Below, in pieces: positions 35,992-46,277 of a DNA stretch of 64,000 nt (position 1 is its first letter; the number at the start of each line of letters is the position of its first letter). Below the pieces are notes generated by a model. That model searched no databases and was not told the DNA's origin. It was given only the letters and a program-made list of their open reading frames with translations. The DNA lies in NCBI GenBank assembly GCA_022592445.1, contig JABYQR010000129.1:47808-111807 (forward strand), given 5' to 3'. A program made the position numbers and the translations under genes. This DNA comes from Cytidiella melzeri. Taxonomy: Eukaryota > Basidiomycota > Agaricomycetes > Polyporales > Irpicaceae.

Positions 35992-38900
35992 TCACAACTG
36001 ACCCATACCAAGCAAAAAACGGTTGTGCTTCTCGCGCGCGAGAGCCTTGGTCAAAACGTCGGCGACCTGATCTCCGGTAGGAACGTACTCAGGGATAATA
36101 AGGTCGTCATCGTAGGTGTCGCGAATGAAGTGATAACGAACTGCGATGTGTTTTGTGCGCTCGTGGTGCTCTGGGTTCTTGATGAGTGCGATAGCCGACT
36201 GGTTGTCAATGAGGAGGGGAACAGTGTAAGTCGAGGCCAGACGTCCAATCTCGATGAGGAAAGAGCGCAGCCAGACGGCCTCCTTGGTGGCATGCGACGC
36301 AGCCATGTACTCAGCCTCGGTGCTTGAGAGCGCAGTCGAGTGTTGCCTCTTCGACGACCAGCTGACGGCGCCACCCGAGAGTATGAAGACGTATCCCGTA
36401 ATTGAACGGCGATCGTTGACGTCCGAGGCCCAATCAGCATCGACATAGCCGATAAGGTCGGGAGAAATACCGTCGCGCGCACCTGGAGGAGTACCACGGA
36501 ACGTGAGGCGGAGGTCCTTGCTAGCCTGGAGGTAGCGGTAGACCCGTGTAATGGCATTGAGATGATCACGGCCGGGTGTCGCAGCGTGTTTACTCAACAC
36601 GCCCACTGAAAACGCAAGGTCAGGACGGGTCCCGATCATCGCGTACATCAGCGAACCAAGCATCGATTGGTAGCTCTTGACGTCGATCTCGGGTTCGGCC
36701 GCGGTAAGCTTGGGAAGTTTCGCGTTCGCGTCCATAGGGGTAGAAACCGGTCGGCATGCTGTGAGTCCAAATCGGTCCAGGATAGTTTTGATGAACTGGC
36801 GTTGAGACAGTTCGAGAGTGTGGTTGGCGCGATCGCGAATGATCTCCATATTGAGAATCCAGCGAGCTTCGCCCAGATCCGTCATCTCGAAGCGGCGAGA
36901 GAACTCTGCCTTGAGTTCCAGTACCTTGGCGAGGTCCTTCCCGAAGATCAGTGTGTCGTCGACATACACTGCGCAGATAATGAACGAATGGTGTTCCTTC
37001 TTGAAAAAGACGGCATGGTCGTAGTGAGAGCGCGTGAAGTCGAGATTCTTGAATTCCTTGAGAAGGCGTTGGTACCACTGGCGACTAGACTGCCTGAGAC
37101 CATAGAGGGACTTCTTGAGTTTCCAGACAAGTCCTTCATCGGTCTGAAAACCGGGTGGACACCTCATGTAGATCTCCTCGTCGAGTTCGCCGTTGAGGAA
37201 AGCGGACTTGACGTCCATTTGGTGAATTTCAAGGTCTTCCTGCGCAGCGATAGCTAGGAGAGTGCGAATGGAGGTGAACTTGGATACAGGAGCGAAGGTC
37301 TCCGTGAAATCAATTCCCTCAACCTGCGTAAATCCTTTTGCCACGAGACGAGCCTTGTGTTTGACAACTTCGCCGTCCGGTCCTCGCTTGATGGCGAAAA
37401 CCCATCGACAGTCGACTAGCGTTCGGTCCTTAGGTCTCGGTACCTCGTCATATAGCCCTGCCTTGACGAACGCCTGCATCTCTGCGACGCATGCGAGTTT
37501 CCATTCCAAAGCGTCCGGTCGTGCCATGGCTTGGGCGTAGGTCTGCGGCAGGTCGTCTAGGGAGGCCTTGAGCGCGTGTTGATCGCTAGCGAAACTTGCG
37601 TCTGCGGCGTCGTGGAAAACGTCGTCATCGTCGTGTTGGTTTGGCTGCCCTGGTGCCTCCTGCTGCAGTCCAGCATCCCGAAGTGCCTTTGCGGCCTCGA
37701 TTGACGCCTTGTTGCGAGAGTCCAAAGAGAACTTGGGGTGGTCGTCTTGGTCAGGCGCTCGGCGCGATCGAGTAGAGCGACGAAGCTCTGGAGTGGGGAT
37801 GGGAACAGGATAAGGCTGAGGAGCGGCGGGTGCAGGTACACGACGTGTGCGCGATCGAGTGACTGGTCCTCGTGCAGGTACATCTGGTGGTGCTACTTCC
37901 TCTCGGCTTGATTCTGGAGGAGGTGACTGTGCTCTGTTGGACTTCTCGTCGTGCACATCCGTCGATGCAGCTGACAATTTCTCCTCAGTAGCACCTGCCT
38001 GCGGAGGATCCTCGTACGGAGTCGCATCATCGGCCACCAAAGGCGGGAAAACGTCGAGCGAGTCATCCGTGTCAATGATCACGCGATCGCTTGAGAGGTT
38101 AGTGTCCTCGTTGAAAATCACGTCGCGTGACTCAAAAATGCGGCCGGTCGGACGATGTAATACGACGTACGCTTTCCGATTCTCAGCGTAGCCAAGGAAG
38201 ACGCATGCGAGGGACTTCGGATCAAGTTTTCGACGCTTCTCGTCTGGAATGTGGACGTGTGCGGTGCAGCCAAAAATGCGGAGATGAGCGACTGAAGGCT
38301 TGTTGCCAGTATAGCACTCATGAGGGGTGAGGCCATCGAGCACACGAGTGGGTACACGGTCAATGATGTAGGCAGCATAAAGAATTGCGTATCCCCAGTA
38401 CCTCTTGGGAAGGTCCGCGTCGTTGAGCATAGCACGTGCCATCTCGACGAGAGTGCGGTTCATGCGTTCCGCGAGGCCGTTCTCCTGAGGTGTGTAGGCA
38501 TTCGTCTTCTCGTGATGAATTCCTTTCGAGAGAAGAAGCTGCGCAAAGGACTTCGAGCCATACTCGCCTCCACCATCGCTGCGGAAATAGTTTCCGCGTT
38601 CACCGGTTTGAACCTCAGCGCGAGCGTAGTAGTCCTTGGTGCATTTCTCAGACTCGCTCTTGGCTTTCATGAGGGTGACAACGGGTTTGCGCGAGGCTTC
38701 GTCGATATGCGTGATGAAGTACCTGTGACCTTGAGGAGTCTGAGTTTCCATGGGACCGCAGACATCGGAGTATACACGGTGAAGGACTCGTGTACTCTTG
38801 TCGTGGGTTTCCTTGGGGATAGGGTGACGTGATTGCTTTCCCTCGAGACAAGGGACGCAGAGCGTTCGAGGCCGGGTGGTCTCTCCGACAATTTCCATAC

Positions 38901-40365
38901 CATCAACCATTCCCTTCCGGACCATCTGAAGGACGTAGTCCACATTGATGTGACCGAGACGACGGTGCCACGTGGTGACATCAGCCTTGGATGAAGGTTG
39001 CGCAGCGGCCTTAAGGGCAAAAGCATTGGTTTGATGATCAAAGGAATTGTCGCCCACTGAGGTGATAAACGCGCGAAGTGACGGAACGGGTGATGAGTCG
39101 AGGACGTAAAGGCCTTTGTCGGACGGGCGAACGGCACGACCAACGGTCTTGCCATCAGAGCGAAGGACACTGCAAGTGTTGCCCTTGAACGCGACGTTGA
39201 AACCCTTTTTGGTGAGTGTGGAGACCGAAAGGAGGTTGCCGTTGAGGTCGGGGACGAAGTAGACATCGGAGAAGATGGATCTGGTGGTGGTGTCGCCAAC
39301 GTGAATGTCAAGCGCGACGCGACCGACACCTATGGCGTCGATGGAATGTTCATCACCGAGCCATATTTGAGTGGGAGAGGCGAGGGATTGGTAGGAAACA
39401 AACCAGTGGCGCTGCGAGCTCATGTGCACGGATGCACCCGAGTCGACAATCCACTTGGAAGGGAGGTCGGCACGGCCACTATGACCGCGCGCCATGAAAA
39501 GTTGGAGGGTGTCGTCGCGAGGCTCTGCAACAGCGACCTTCGCGTGCTCTCCGTCCTTTGCCTTCGTCTTTCCCTCTTTGTCCCTCTTATCCTTGTCCTC
39601 CTTGTCTTTCTTCATCTTTCTACACTCGTCGGTCGTGTGGCCCTGCTTCTTGCAGTACATGCAGCGTATGTCCAACTTGTCCTTCTTCTTCTTGTCCTTC
39701 TGACCTGTCTTGCCCTTAGCGCCGCTCTTCGCAACGAGAGCGACCTGCGAGTTATCGCCGCGCGTCTTCTCTTCCATAAGGATGGCATTCATGACAGCGT
39801 CGGTGGTGGGTTTGTCCGATGAGGACATGAGGATGGTCGATAGAACAGAGTAAGAAGGAGGAAGGGACATGATCATCGCAGACGCGATGACAGCGTCGTC
39901 GAGCGGTTGGCCTAGTGACGTAAGAATGAAGCTCTTCTGCCGCATGGCATTGAGCTGTGGTTCGAGGGGAGAGTCGTCCGAAAGGGTGCCGCGGAAAATC
40001 TCGTTGAGAAGCAGGACGATGGTCTGCTTCCCTTTTCCCTCGTAGCGGGCGTGTAACTTGTCCCAGGTTTCTTTCGCCGACGTGGCGTAGAGAACACCGT
40101 TGAGAGGTTCGTCCTTGAGGGTGAGAGCGATCTGCGCGCGGGCTTCCTTGTCGAGCCGTTTATACTCGTCCCGTGCAACCGTGTCGTTAGGATCGGGAGG
40201 GGACCGCGAACCGTCGATTACTTCGATTAAGCCTCGTAGTTCGAGAACAGTCGAGATGCGGAACTTCCACGTCTGGAAGTTTGAACCATCGTCTTCGAGC
40301 GCTGGGATGTCGAAGAGTCGATTAGATGCATTCGGTTGCGAACGAGGAGGATAGATGGTAGCCAT
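35992..40365 (-). CDS. Copia-1 Gag-Pol polyprotein, intact
   Basis: One frame of 1457 residues encodes every copia protein in order. Gag (about 1-230) is followed by a CCHC zinc knuckle (C235, C238, H243, C248 in CMYCKKQGHTTDEC). The protease shows WIVDSGASVHM near 310. A GAG-pre-integrase zinc region (TTWHRRLGHINVDYV) and a DDE integrase (VYSDVCGPM, FRSDGGGEY, ENGLAERMN) follow. The C-terminal third is reverse transcriptase ([20 protein letters not shown], then AVYVDDTLIFG) and RNase H (GYVDADWASDVNDRRS, SSTEAEYMA). The integrase lies before RT, the hallmark of Ty1/copia. Gag and Pol are fused without a frameshift, so Gag excess must come from another mechanism. No stop or frameshift interrupts it. 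Confidence 0.96.
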   Translation of the reverse strand: MATIYPPRSQPNASNRLFDIPALEDDGSNFQTWKFRISTVLELRGLIEVIDGSRSPPDPNDTVARDEYKRLDKEARAQIALTLKDEPLNGVLYATSAKETWDKLHARYEGKGKQTIVLLLNEIFRGTLSDDSPLEPQLNAMRQKSFILTSLGQPLDDAVIASAMIMSLPPSYSVLSTILMSSSDKPTTDAVMNAILMEEKTRGDNSQVALVAKSGAKGKTGQKDKKKKDKLDIRCMYCKKQGHTTDECRKMKKDKEDKDKRDKEGKTKAKDGEHAKVAVAEPRDDTLQLFMARGHSGRADLPSKWIVDSGASVHMSSQRHWFVSYQSLASPTQIWLGDEHSIDAIGVGRVALDIHVGDTTTRSIFSDVYFVPDLNGNLLSVSTLTKKGFNVAFKGNTCSVLRSDGKTVGRAVRPSDKGLYVLDSSPVPSLRAFITSVGDNSFDHQTNAFALKAAAQPSSKADVTTWHRRLGHINVDYVLQMVRKGMVDGMEIVGETTRPRTLCVPCLEGKQSRHPIPKETHDKSTRVLHRVYSDVCGPMETQTPQGHRYFITHIDEASRKPVVTLMKAKSESEKCTKDYYARAEVQTGERGNYFRSDGGGEYGSKSFAQLLLSKGIHHEKTNAYTPQENGLAERMNRTLVEMARAMLNDADLPKRYWGYAILYAAYIIDRVPTRVLDGLTPHECYTGNKPSVAHLRIFGCTAHVHIPDEKRRKLDPKSLACVFLGYAENRKAYVVLHRPTGRIFESRDVIFNEDTNLSSDRVIIDTDDSLDVFPPLVADDATPYEDPPQAGATEEKLSAASTDVHDEKSNRAQSPPPESSREEVAPPDVPARGPVTRSRTRRVPAPAAPQPYPVPIPTPELRRSTRSRRAPDQDDHPKFSLDSRNKASIEAAKALRDAGLQQEAPGQPNQHDDDDVFHDAADASFASDQHALKASLDDLPQTYAQAMARPDALEWKLACVAEMQAFVKAGLYDEVPRPKDRTLVDCRWVFAIKRGPDGEVVKHKARLVAKGFTQVEGIDFTETFAPVSKFTSIRTLLAIAAQEDLEIHQMDVKSAFLNGELDEEIYMRCPPGFQTDEGLVWKLKKSLYGLRQSSRQWYQRLLKEFKNLDFTRSHYDHAVFFKKEHHSFIICAVYVDDTLIFGKDLAKVLELKAEFSRRFEMTDLGEARWILNMEIIRDRANHTLELSQRQFIKTILDRFGLTACRPVSTPMDANAKLPKLTAAEPEIDVKSYQSMLGSLMYAMIGTRPDLAFSVGVLSKHAATPGRDHLNAITRVYRYLQASKDLRLTFRGTPPGARDGISPDLIGYVDADWASDVNDRRSITGYVFILSGGAVSWSSKRQHSTALSSTEAEYMAASHATKEAVWLRSFLIEIGRLASTYTVPLLIDNQSAIALIKNPEHHERTKHIAVRYHFIRDTYDDDLIIPEYVPTGDQVADVLTKALAREKHNRFLLGMGQL

Positions 40366-40427
40366 TGAGTAATAAACGAATGTATGCTTGTAGCGCGATT
40401 AGAAGGAGCGTTGAGTAGCAATTAGAG

Positions 40428-40443
40428 CGCGGGGCTCATAACC
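40428..40443 (-). other. Copia-1 primer-binding site (half tRNA-iMet)
   Basis: Directly inside the 5' LTR the minus strand reads GGTTATGAGCCCC. This is complementary to the anticodon loop and stem of initiator tRNA-Met (GGGCTCATAACC), the internal site used by Drosophila copia, rather than to a tRNA 3' end. Confidence 0.8.
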
Positions 40444-40813
40444 TTTTGCAGGGATACGAGTGGCCCAATCTGTAGTGCGCGAAGCGAACGTAATCTCAGT
40501 CAGCCTCGAGTAGTGCGAGGAAACTAGTATATTCAGTGTCTAACCTGTAGTGCGCGAAGCGAACGTAATCTACGACAAGTTAGCTACTGTAAGAGTTCAA
40601 AAGAAGTATATAAATATCGTACCTCAGTCAGCCTCGAGTAGTGCGAGGAAACTGAGGTGCGCGAGTCTGTGCGCTGGCGCGATATCCGCGTGATTATCTA
40701 ATCATGCCACTATACAGTACCGACGCCACAAAGCTCTTGAGTCCGAATAAGGAGCGTACGAAAAAGAGTGAGTGAGTCCATGCCTGATGAACTAAGGAGA
40801 AATAAAAACAACA
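40444..40813 (-). repeat. Copia-1 5' LTR
   Basis: 370 bp, same sequence as 35599-35968. On the minus strand it begins TGTTGTTTTTATTTC. Confidence 0.93.
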
Positions 40814-40818
40814 CTAAT

Positions 40819-41335
40819 TAATATAGTTGAACACTCCCCTTCAAGCACGAATATGAATTAGTTCATTGAAGTGCTTGAGTTTTTCAAGAGGTAGTGCTTT
40901 AGTAAGTGTATCAGCATGTTGATCGTTAGAAGATATGTGATGAATAGTTACATACTTCTTGAGTACACAATCGCTGATGAAATTCTTATGAATTTTGGAG
41001 TGTTTAGTTCATTGTGAATGTTGCTTGTCAGGTGAGCTAACAATGGCAATAGTTGATGCACTGTCAGTATACATTTTGACAGGATCCATAGTGAAGTTAA
41101 GTAGTTTGTCAATGAGTGCTTTTAGATATATAGCCTCAGTTGACGCATGCGCTAAGGCATATAGTTCAGCTTCGGTGACCGATAGTGTTACAAGTGAACC
41201 GCGCTTACTTGACCAAGAAATAAGCGATTCATTGTATGTGAAAATGTAGCCCATTATTGGTTTATTGCCGTATGTAGTCATACCATCAGAATCAGCGTAT
41301 CCGACAAGTGAAGTATTAGTAGTAGTTACTTGGTT
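40819..41335 (-). pseudogene. Old copia remnant: LTR start, polypurine tract and RNase H fragment
   Basis: On the minus strand the RNase H C-terminal part is readable (GYIFTYNESLISWSSKRGSL, VTEAELYALAHAST, MYTDSASTIAIV), ending LKHFNELIHIRA and a stop at 40841-40843. A polypurine tract AAGGGGAG (40834-40841) and the LTR start (40833-40819) follow. A stop lies between the RNase H core and the tail, and everything upstream of 41335 is lost. The remnant is the target into which copia-1 inserted. Confidence 0.8.
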
Positions 41336-41365
41336 TCCTAGGACAAGCCAGTGTCACGAGCATGC

Positions 41366-41460
41366 ACACTTTTTCCTTTCTTTTCCTTTTATTTTCCTTA
41401 TCTTATCTTCTCAATTTCCTTATCTCATCTTATCAATGGTACATGGCTACTGCAGGTGAT
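41366..41460. repeat. Pyrimidine-rich low-complexity stretch
   Basis: Runs of TTTTCC and TTATCTTATC make up most of this segment, which lies between the old copia remnant and the hAT left end. No function is assigned. Confidence 0.5.
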
Positions 41461-41535
41461 CAAGTGCATGTGACAGACTGGTCACATGATCATAGAAAGT
41501 GCTGCAACATTGTGGAACTTCCACAATGTTCCAGC

Positions 41536-41967
41536 TAGTGCTTAGCAAATACCATTCAATATTCCAACTGGCCTGTATTTAATGATTACCATTGAATACC
41601 AACATCACGTGATGTGTATTGAATAATAATGTATTTAATAGTATTGGTATTGGTAAGTATTGGTATTTATTGGTATGTAATGGTATTTAATGATATAGTC
41701 AGTGTTTGGGTGATTCAAGTTCAAGTCCTTGCTCAACTGAGTCTCTGATTGTCTTGCATTTATAGCTAACACATTGTACAATGAACTCATGAGGACAGTA
41801 AGATGGTATGCATGACTATTAGTATGCACTATAAGTAGCATCACTGTATATGTTACCACTACTTCACTGGAGTTTGGTATGCTCTGCTGTCTTGCAACTG
41901 GACAGTGCTACTACATAGACTTTGAACAAATTGGTACATGTATGCTAATACACACAGGTGGCCACAG
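41536..41967. mobile_element. hAT left end, copy 1
   Basis: The 432-bp segment begins with the inverted-repeat terminus TAGTGCTTAGCAAATACC and continues with AT-rich ATTGGTATT arrays. The same 432 bp occur at 60006-60437 with only scattered substitutions. It leads into the decayed transposase on the minus strand, as expected for a hAT element. The 8 bp in front (GTTCCAGC) do not match the flank of the putative right end at 57682. Confidence 0.7.
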
Positions 41968-42039
41968 CTGCAGTCAATGACATTTACTTGCTCCAGATAG
42001 ACACACCATTGAGATACTCAATACCCTCACCAAGCCCAA

Positions 42040-43490
42040 TCTGTAATCACTCCTTTGAGATAACAGTCTTTGATGCCTTCCTGGCTCCAAGAGATGAGCG
42101 AGAGTCTCTCATAGTGTGCTTGCATGATGAGAATAGCCTCTCAACTGAGACACTGACACCAGGAATTGCAAGAATGTCTCGTGCAATGTGAGAGAGGGTG
42201 GGAAAGACCTTTGCATGACTCTACATAGGCAAGTTGGTCAGCAAGGACCACAATTTTGTCTTAAATGTGGTACATATCTTCCATCAAGTGAGTACATTCT
42301 CATCATCCTGAGGAGAATGTGCACCACTGAGGTAAAGCTCTATCTCAGTCTCCTGATGAGCAGCTGATGTGACTAATGCAAAGGCTATTGCAGATGCAAA
42401 GATTGACTTGTTGGCTGGCTGTGCAGATGTGGGTGTGTTGGCAGACTGCAAGGTTGTGGCAAGAGCAGAAGAATACTGGGTATGAACCTCTCTGAGAAGA
42501 CGCTCTGCTTGAGCTGCTACTGCCTGATCCCAATCTGCTGTCTCAAAATACTTCAGCCGGATAGACGGATGAAGGACTGTGGTTGCAGAGTCATGTCAAT
42601 GCAGCCCAAATAGCCTAGTGTATATGTACTTACCAGCAGCTAGAAGAGGGAACTTTTTCTTCAACGCAATCTGCATATGCTTATCAAGCTTTGCAAGTGC
42701 CATGGACAATGCCTTTGTCAGATTTGGAGCTGCAAAGCGTGCATGAAGATGACAACTACTGAGATGGTTTTCAAGATGCTTATAGAGTGGGAGAAGTTGT
42801 GTAGTGCTGGAACTTTCTTCTGTCATAGACTGCCTGTGAATCCTTTGAATGGCTGTTGAGGTGAAGTGAGAGACAATCAAACAATAAGTGATGATAGCCA
42901 AACTGACTGCTAGTATTTCCATGATATTCTCTAGCTATTGCAACCCTTTGGGATCAATGTATAACTTGACTTGCTTCCGAACAGCTGCTGCTCTTTTCTT
43001 GCCTCGTAGCCCATCAGGCAGTGTGTTAACCCAGAATGTGATAGCCTAGGGTAAAATCAGTACAGAGTAAAAATTTTCTGGAGAATGCCAAGAATGCACA
43101 TACATTGTGAAGAAGAATGCCCCACTCAATCTCTGCCAGAGTTGTGTTCCACCAGATGGGCATACCATGTATAAGATTAAAATGATGATGCTCTGTGCTG
43201 CACATTTTCTGGATAATCTGACGCATTTTCTTGCACCGTGGCTCACTTTGCAGAACATCTACCACAATAGCATGGAGATGACCACTTTATTAGCTCAAGT
43301 ATTTTAAGGAACAGTGTCTTACCTTATCAGCAACAGTTGGTTGCCGTTTTGCTTTTCCTGACATCTTCTTAGTACTAATGACTGCCTCTCTTATGTCCTC
43401 ATCACTGCTGACAATTTCAGCCTCAGAAAACTCTGAGTCAGTATCACTCTCATTGTTATCTGGTAGCTTCTCCTGTTCAGAGACCTCAGA
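42040..43490 (-). pseudogene. Decayed hAT-family transposase
   Basis: Read on the minus strand, the pieces follow the order of hAT transposases. First comes an acidic stretch (NNESDTDSEFSEAEIVSSDE) and KRQPTVADK, then GMPIWWNTTLAEIEWGILL (normally RWN-S/T-T). The middle has TQLLPLYKHLENHLS and LTKALSMALAKLDKHM, then LHPSIRLKYFETADWDQAVA. The dimerisation domain reads MARDILAIPGVSVSVERLFS, then CKHTMRDSRSSLGARKA and KTVISKE. In-frame stops (for example after QDDENVLT near 42285) and frameshifts separate the blocks, so it is inactive. Confidence 0.8.
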
Positions 43491-43529
43491 GGCATTTCAG
43501 ATGATGAATGTAGCTATGCAACATCATAA

Positions 43530-43829
43530 AACTGTATATGGATGCAGGAGCAGTGTAAACCATAGGGAACACGCTGTGTAATGGAGAGACAAAGAACAAA
43601 CAAACATAGCTGGAACACATAGTTGCAACACTCTGAAACATGTATGAATCCATGAGCAATGCAGAACAGAGTCAGTACAAATTCTTAAGGTGGCTTCACA
43701 ACATGAAAACTTGTATATGGATGCATGAGCAGTGCAAAACATAGGGAACAGTCTGTATCAGTGGAGAGACAAAGATCAAACAAACATAGCTGGAACACAT
43801 AGTTGCAACACTATGAAACATGTACATCA
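43530..43829. repeat. Tandem repeat, unit about 180 bp
   Basis: Two diverged direct copies (about 43530-43650 and 43711-43829) share the GGATGCAGGAGCAGTG-type start, GGAGAGACAAAGA, CAAACAAACATAGCTGGAAC and ATAGTTGCAACACT. A partial third copy is recognisable at 57360-57460. Confidence 0.6.
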
Positions 43830-44189
43830 GGTAAATAAACAAAAAAAGATATTACTTTATATTGCGCGGCGGGAGTTGATATTGAGCGCCAAACATTACA
43901 AAGTTGCCCATATAAGGCAGGTGTTTACATTGCTATACAAAGGGGAGCTGCGAGCAATGTAATATATTATAAAGTTTCACAAAGTCCTGCCACTCAATGT
44001 AAAGCGGTGGCAGTAGTAAAATATTATCCTTTATATTTTAAGCCATTAGAACATTACACAGAAACTATGTAAACCATTTTCTGTTCATGAAATTGCCCAA
44101 CCTCTGTTAATCTGACTTGGACTCCACCACGTGTACAAAGCACCCAGTCTTGTCTGGGTGCTCAAAACTACCCCTTTGCCACCATGACT

Positions 44190-44275
44190 CATGATTACGA
44201 CAAGTATCACCACTGCCACCACTACCACCACCACGGCAACTACCACCACTAACACCCACCACCCACTACCCACTG
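44190..44275. repeat. Imperfect CCA microsatellite
   Basis: Repeated CCA, ACC and CAC triplets. The Thr-rich frame across it is a by-product. Confidence 0.7.
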
Positions 44276-44299
44276 CTAAAGCATACCACAGCAACCACT

Positions 44300-45513
44300 A
44301 CTCTCCCTCACCGCCACTCATTACAGGACGGCCGCAACCACAAGCTTACACCAGGGCCCAAGCTGCAGTTTAGGCATCTGAAACCACTGTCTCGAACACA
44401 TATATCCTGCTAATTTTACTCACAGCCACCTCTTCTGAAATCCCTTCCTCTTCACAATAAATAGCACTGCACAACACTCAAATCCACATGAGCAACACCA
44501 CGTCCACCGCTTGACCACACACAAGCGCGAGTTTACTGATGTGACCAACAGCAGAACACTGTCACTTCCACATGCACTCTGTAAATTATTTGCGAGGAGT
44601 CCGCAGTAAGCTCAGACCTCTCCTCCTGTTGGCTCAATCAATGACCACTATTCTTGTTTCCCCCTCCATGATACCAATGCCAAACACTCTTGCCAGCGGA
44701 GTATCTGCTGGTGGGAGTCTGTCCCCCTCTTGGCTCAAGTGCCTAACTCTCAAGGAATGTTCTCTCTGTTGCCGTCCCTTGCAACAGTGGGATCCAGTGG
44801 TGCCAGACCTTTTAGTCTCACAGCAAACGGCGGCCTGACAAGGTGTACTGGTAGCAGCCACACGTGCATACTGCGCACGGTGTGGCCACGTTTTTGCCTT
44901 GTTACAATACAGAGAACACTTTCTATTGCAAGACACCAAACTGCATCAACAAACAGACATGGTGTGGCACCTGTAACACAACCTATGACAACAACAACAA
45001 CAACCTTGGACAAGGAGCGGAGGGTACTCCGCTCATCAAACAGCCTGCCTATGTAACAACAACTCGGAGGAAAAGGACAGCTGGCACCAGCAGTAAACAA
45101 GGTGCTAGCTGGCCTACCGCACATGCGCCAACAATATTTGCAGTGGTCGCCGGGGTGCTCTTGACTACGACTATTGTCTCTGGTTTTGCTGCTCTCACAA
45201 CTGTCGTCTCCAGACAACAAGCTGCCGCTAATGGCCCTCAAAAAAAGGCAGATGCAGGGAGCCTGAGGCAACCGAGTCTCTACCTCGGACTTGACCGTGT
45301 GTCTGAGATCAAGACGAACAGGCTCACATTTGGGTCTACTACCAGCAACAGTGGTGGGATGATGGACATGTGTTCAGCACCTACTACAAGTGAACAGAGG
45401 GAGAAGGTTGGCAGGGTGAGCTTGCTGTACCCTGATGAGAGGTTTGAGCTGAACAGTTGGGTGTTGATCACAGAGAGTGTGAGTCCTTTCAGAGCTTGCC
45501 TGTACTCTGTAAT
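44300..45513. other. No supported gene before solo LTR B
   Basis: A long plus frame (44864-45589) runs straight into the LTR and ends there, so it is not a gene in its present form. A potential membrane-spanning stretch (TIFAVVAGVLLTTTIVSGFA) lies in it before the LTR, but no family is recognised. Confidence 0.4.
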
Positions 45514-46272
45514 TGTCACGGAGACAAAGCTCGACGCAACTAATAGGGACACAATGTGGATGATGACAAAGAGGTGGTGGCAGGCTTGAAGCACAATGCT
45601 CTCACCAGCTATTAAACTTTATGCAAGTTGCTAGCCCAGTAAAGACCAAATTAGCATTGAGTACTACTAGCTATGTAGTACAGGAGGGAGTGGCTTACCT
45701 AGCCCAGTAAAGACCAAGAGGTTGAGATGAGGGCTAGGAGCGTACATGCAGCTGCTTATATAGACTTCAGGGACCTGCGAACAGATCATGTTGAGGGCAG
45801 GCTTTGCAAGAAGCCGTGTGAACAAAGAACAAAAGAACTACCTAAAGGAGAACAATAGCTATTGTCTAGACCTTGCCTAGAACTCTACCCGTGAGAGAAT
45901 CTATCTAAAAGGAGACCAACTATTGTATTCCATTTCCACACCTGTGAGAACATCCTTCCATAAAGAGAACAATAAGGAAAGAACAAAAAGGAGTCCATGT
46001 GGACGTCATTTATGACATCACACCCTAGCTATGGGCTGAGCCATGTGGTTGTAGCCATGTGGTCTTACTTAAGCTAAGTCACATGCCAGTGTGACGTAGT
46101 AGCAAGTAATGTGACCGTGTGGAGCGTCTAAGACACGTGATATGGGCGCTTAATAGACGTGCAAAGGAGTTTGTGCAGAGAAGGTTGCAACTGAGCTGCA
46201 GCCCGGAGTTTTACAGATAAAAACAAGAGGTAAATTGCAAAAAATTAAGGGCTAGTTGGGCCATCCACGACA
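45514..46272. mobile_element. Solo LTR, copy B, with 5-bp target duplication
   Basis: The 759-bp unit starts TGTCACGG and ends CCACGACA and is flanked by GTAAT on both sides (45509-45513 and 46273-46277). It is the same family as 3446-4201, with frequent point differences, so the two insertions are independent and not recent. A TATATAG lies near 45757. Confidence 0.92.
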
Positions 46273-46277
46273 GTAAT

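Larger units (their letters stand above)
35594..40818 (-). mobile_element. Copia-1: complete young Ty1/copia retrotransposon
   Basis: The element (35599-40813, 5215 bp, minus orientation) has two 370-bp LTRs, a primer-binding site, one uninterrupted gag-pol frame and a polypurine tract. A 5-bp duplication CTAAT flanks it (35594-35598 and 40814-40818); the boundary is ambiguous by one base because of a T run. The LTRs are identical in every base I compared, so the insertion is recent. It sits inside the 3' LTR of an older copia remnant. Nothing in the sequence rules out activity. Confidence 0.95.

Noticed and set aside
41700..41740. GTTCAAGTCC, resembling a tRNA T-loop
   Set aside because: Lies in the hAT terminal region, recurs in the second copy, and has no cloverleaf.
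42040..43490. CRISPR-like or tandem regulatory array
   Set aside because: The pattern is explained by decayed hAT transposase coding sequence; no regular repeat-spacer structure exists anywhere in the window.
44864..45589. 241-codon plus frame
   Set aside because: Its last 25 codons are inside solo LTR B, which has its own target duplication; joining the pre-insertion sequence gives no convincing continuation.
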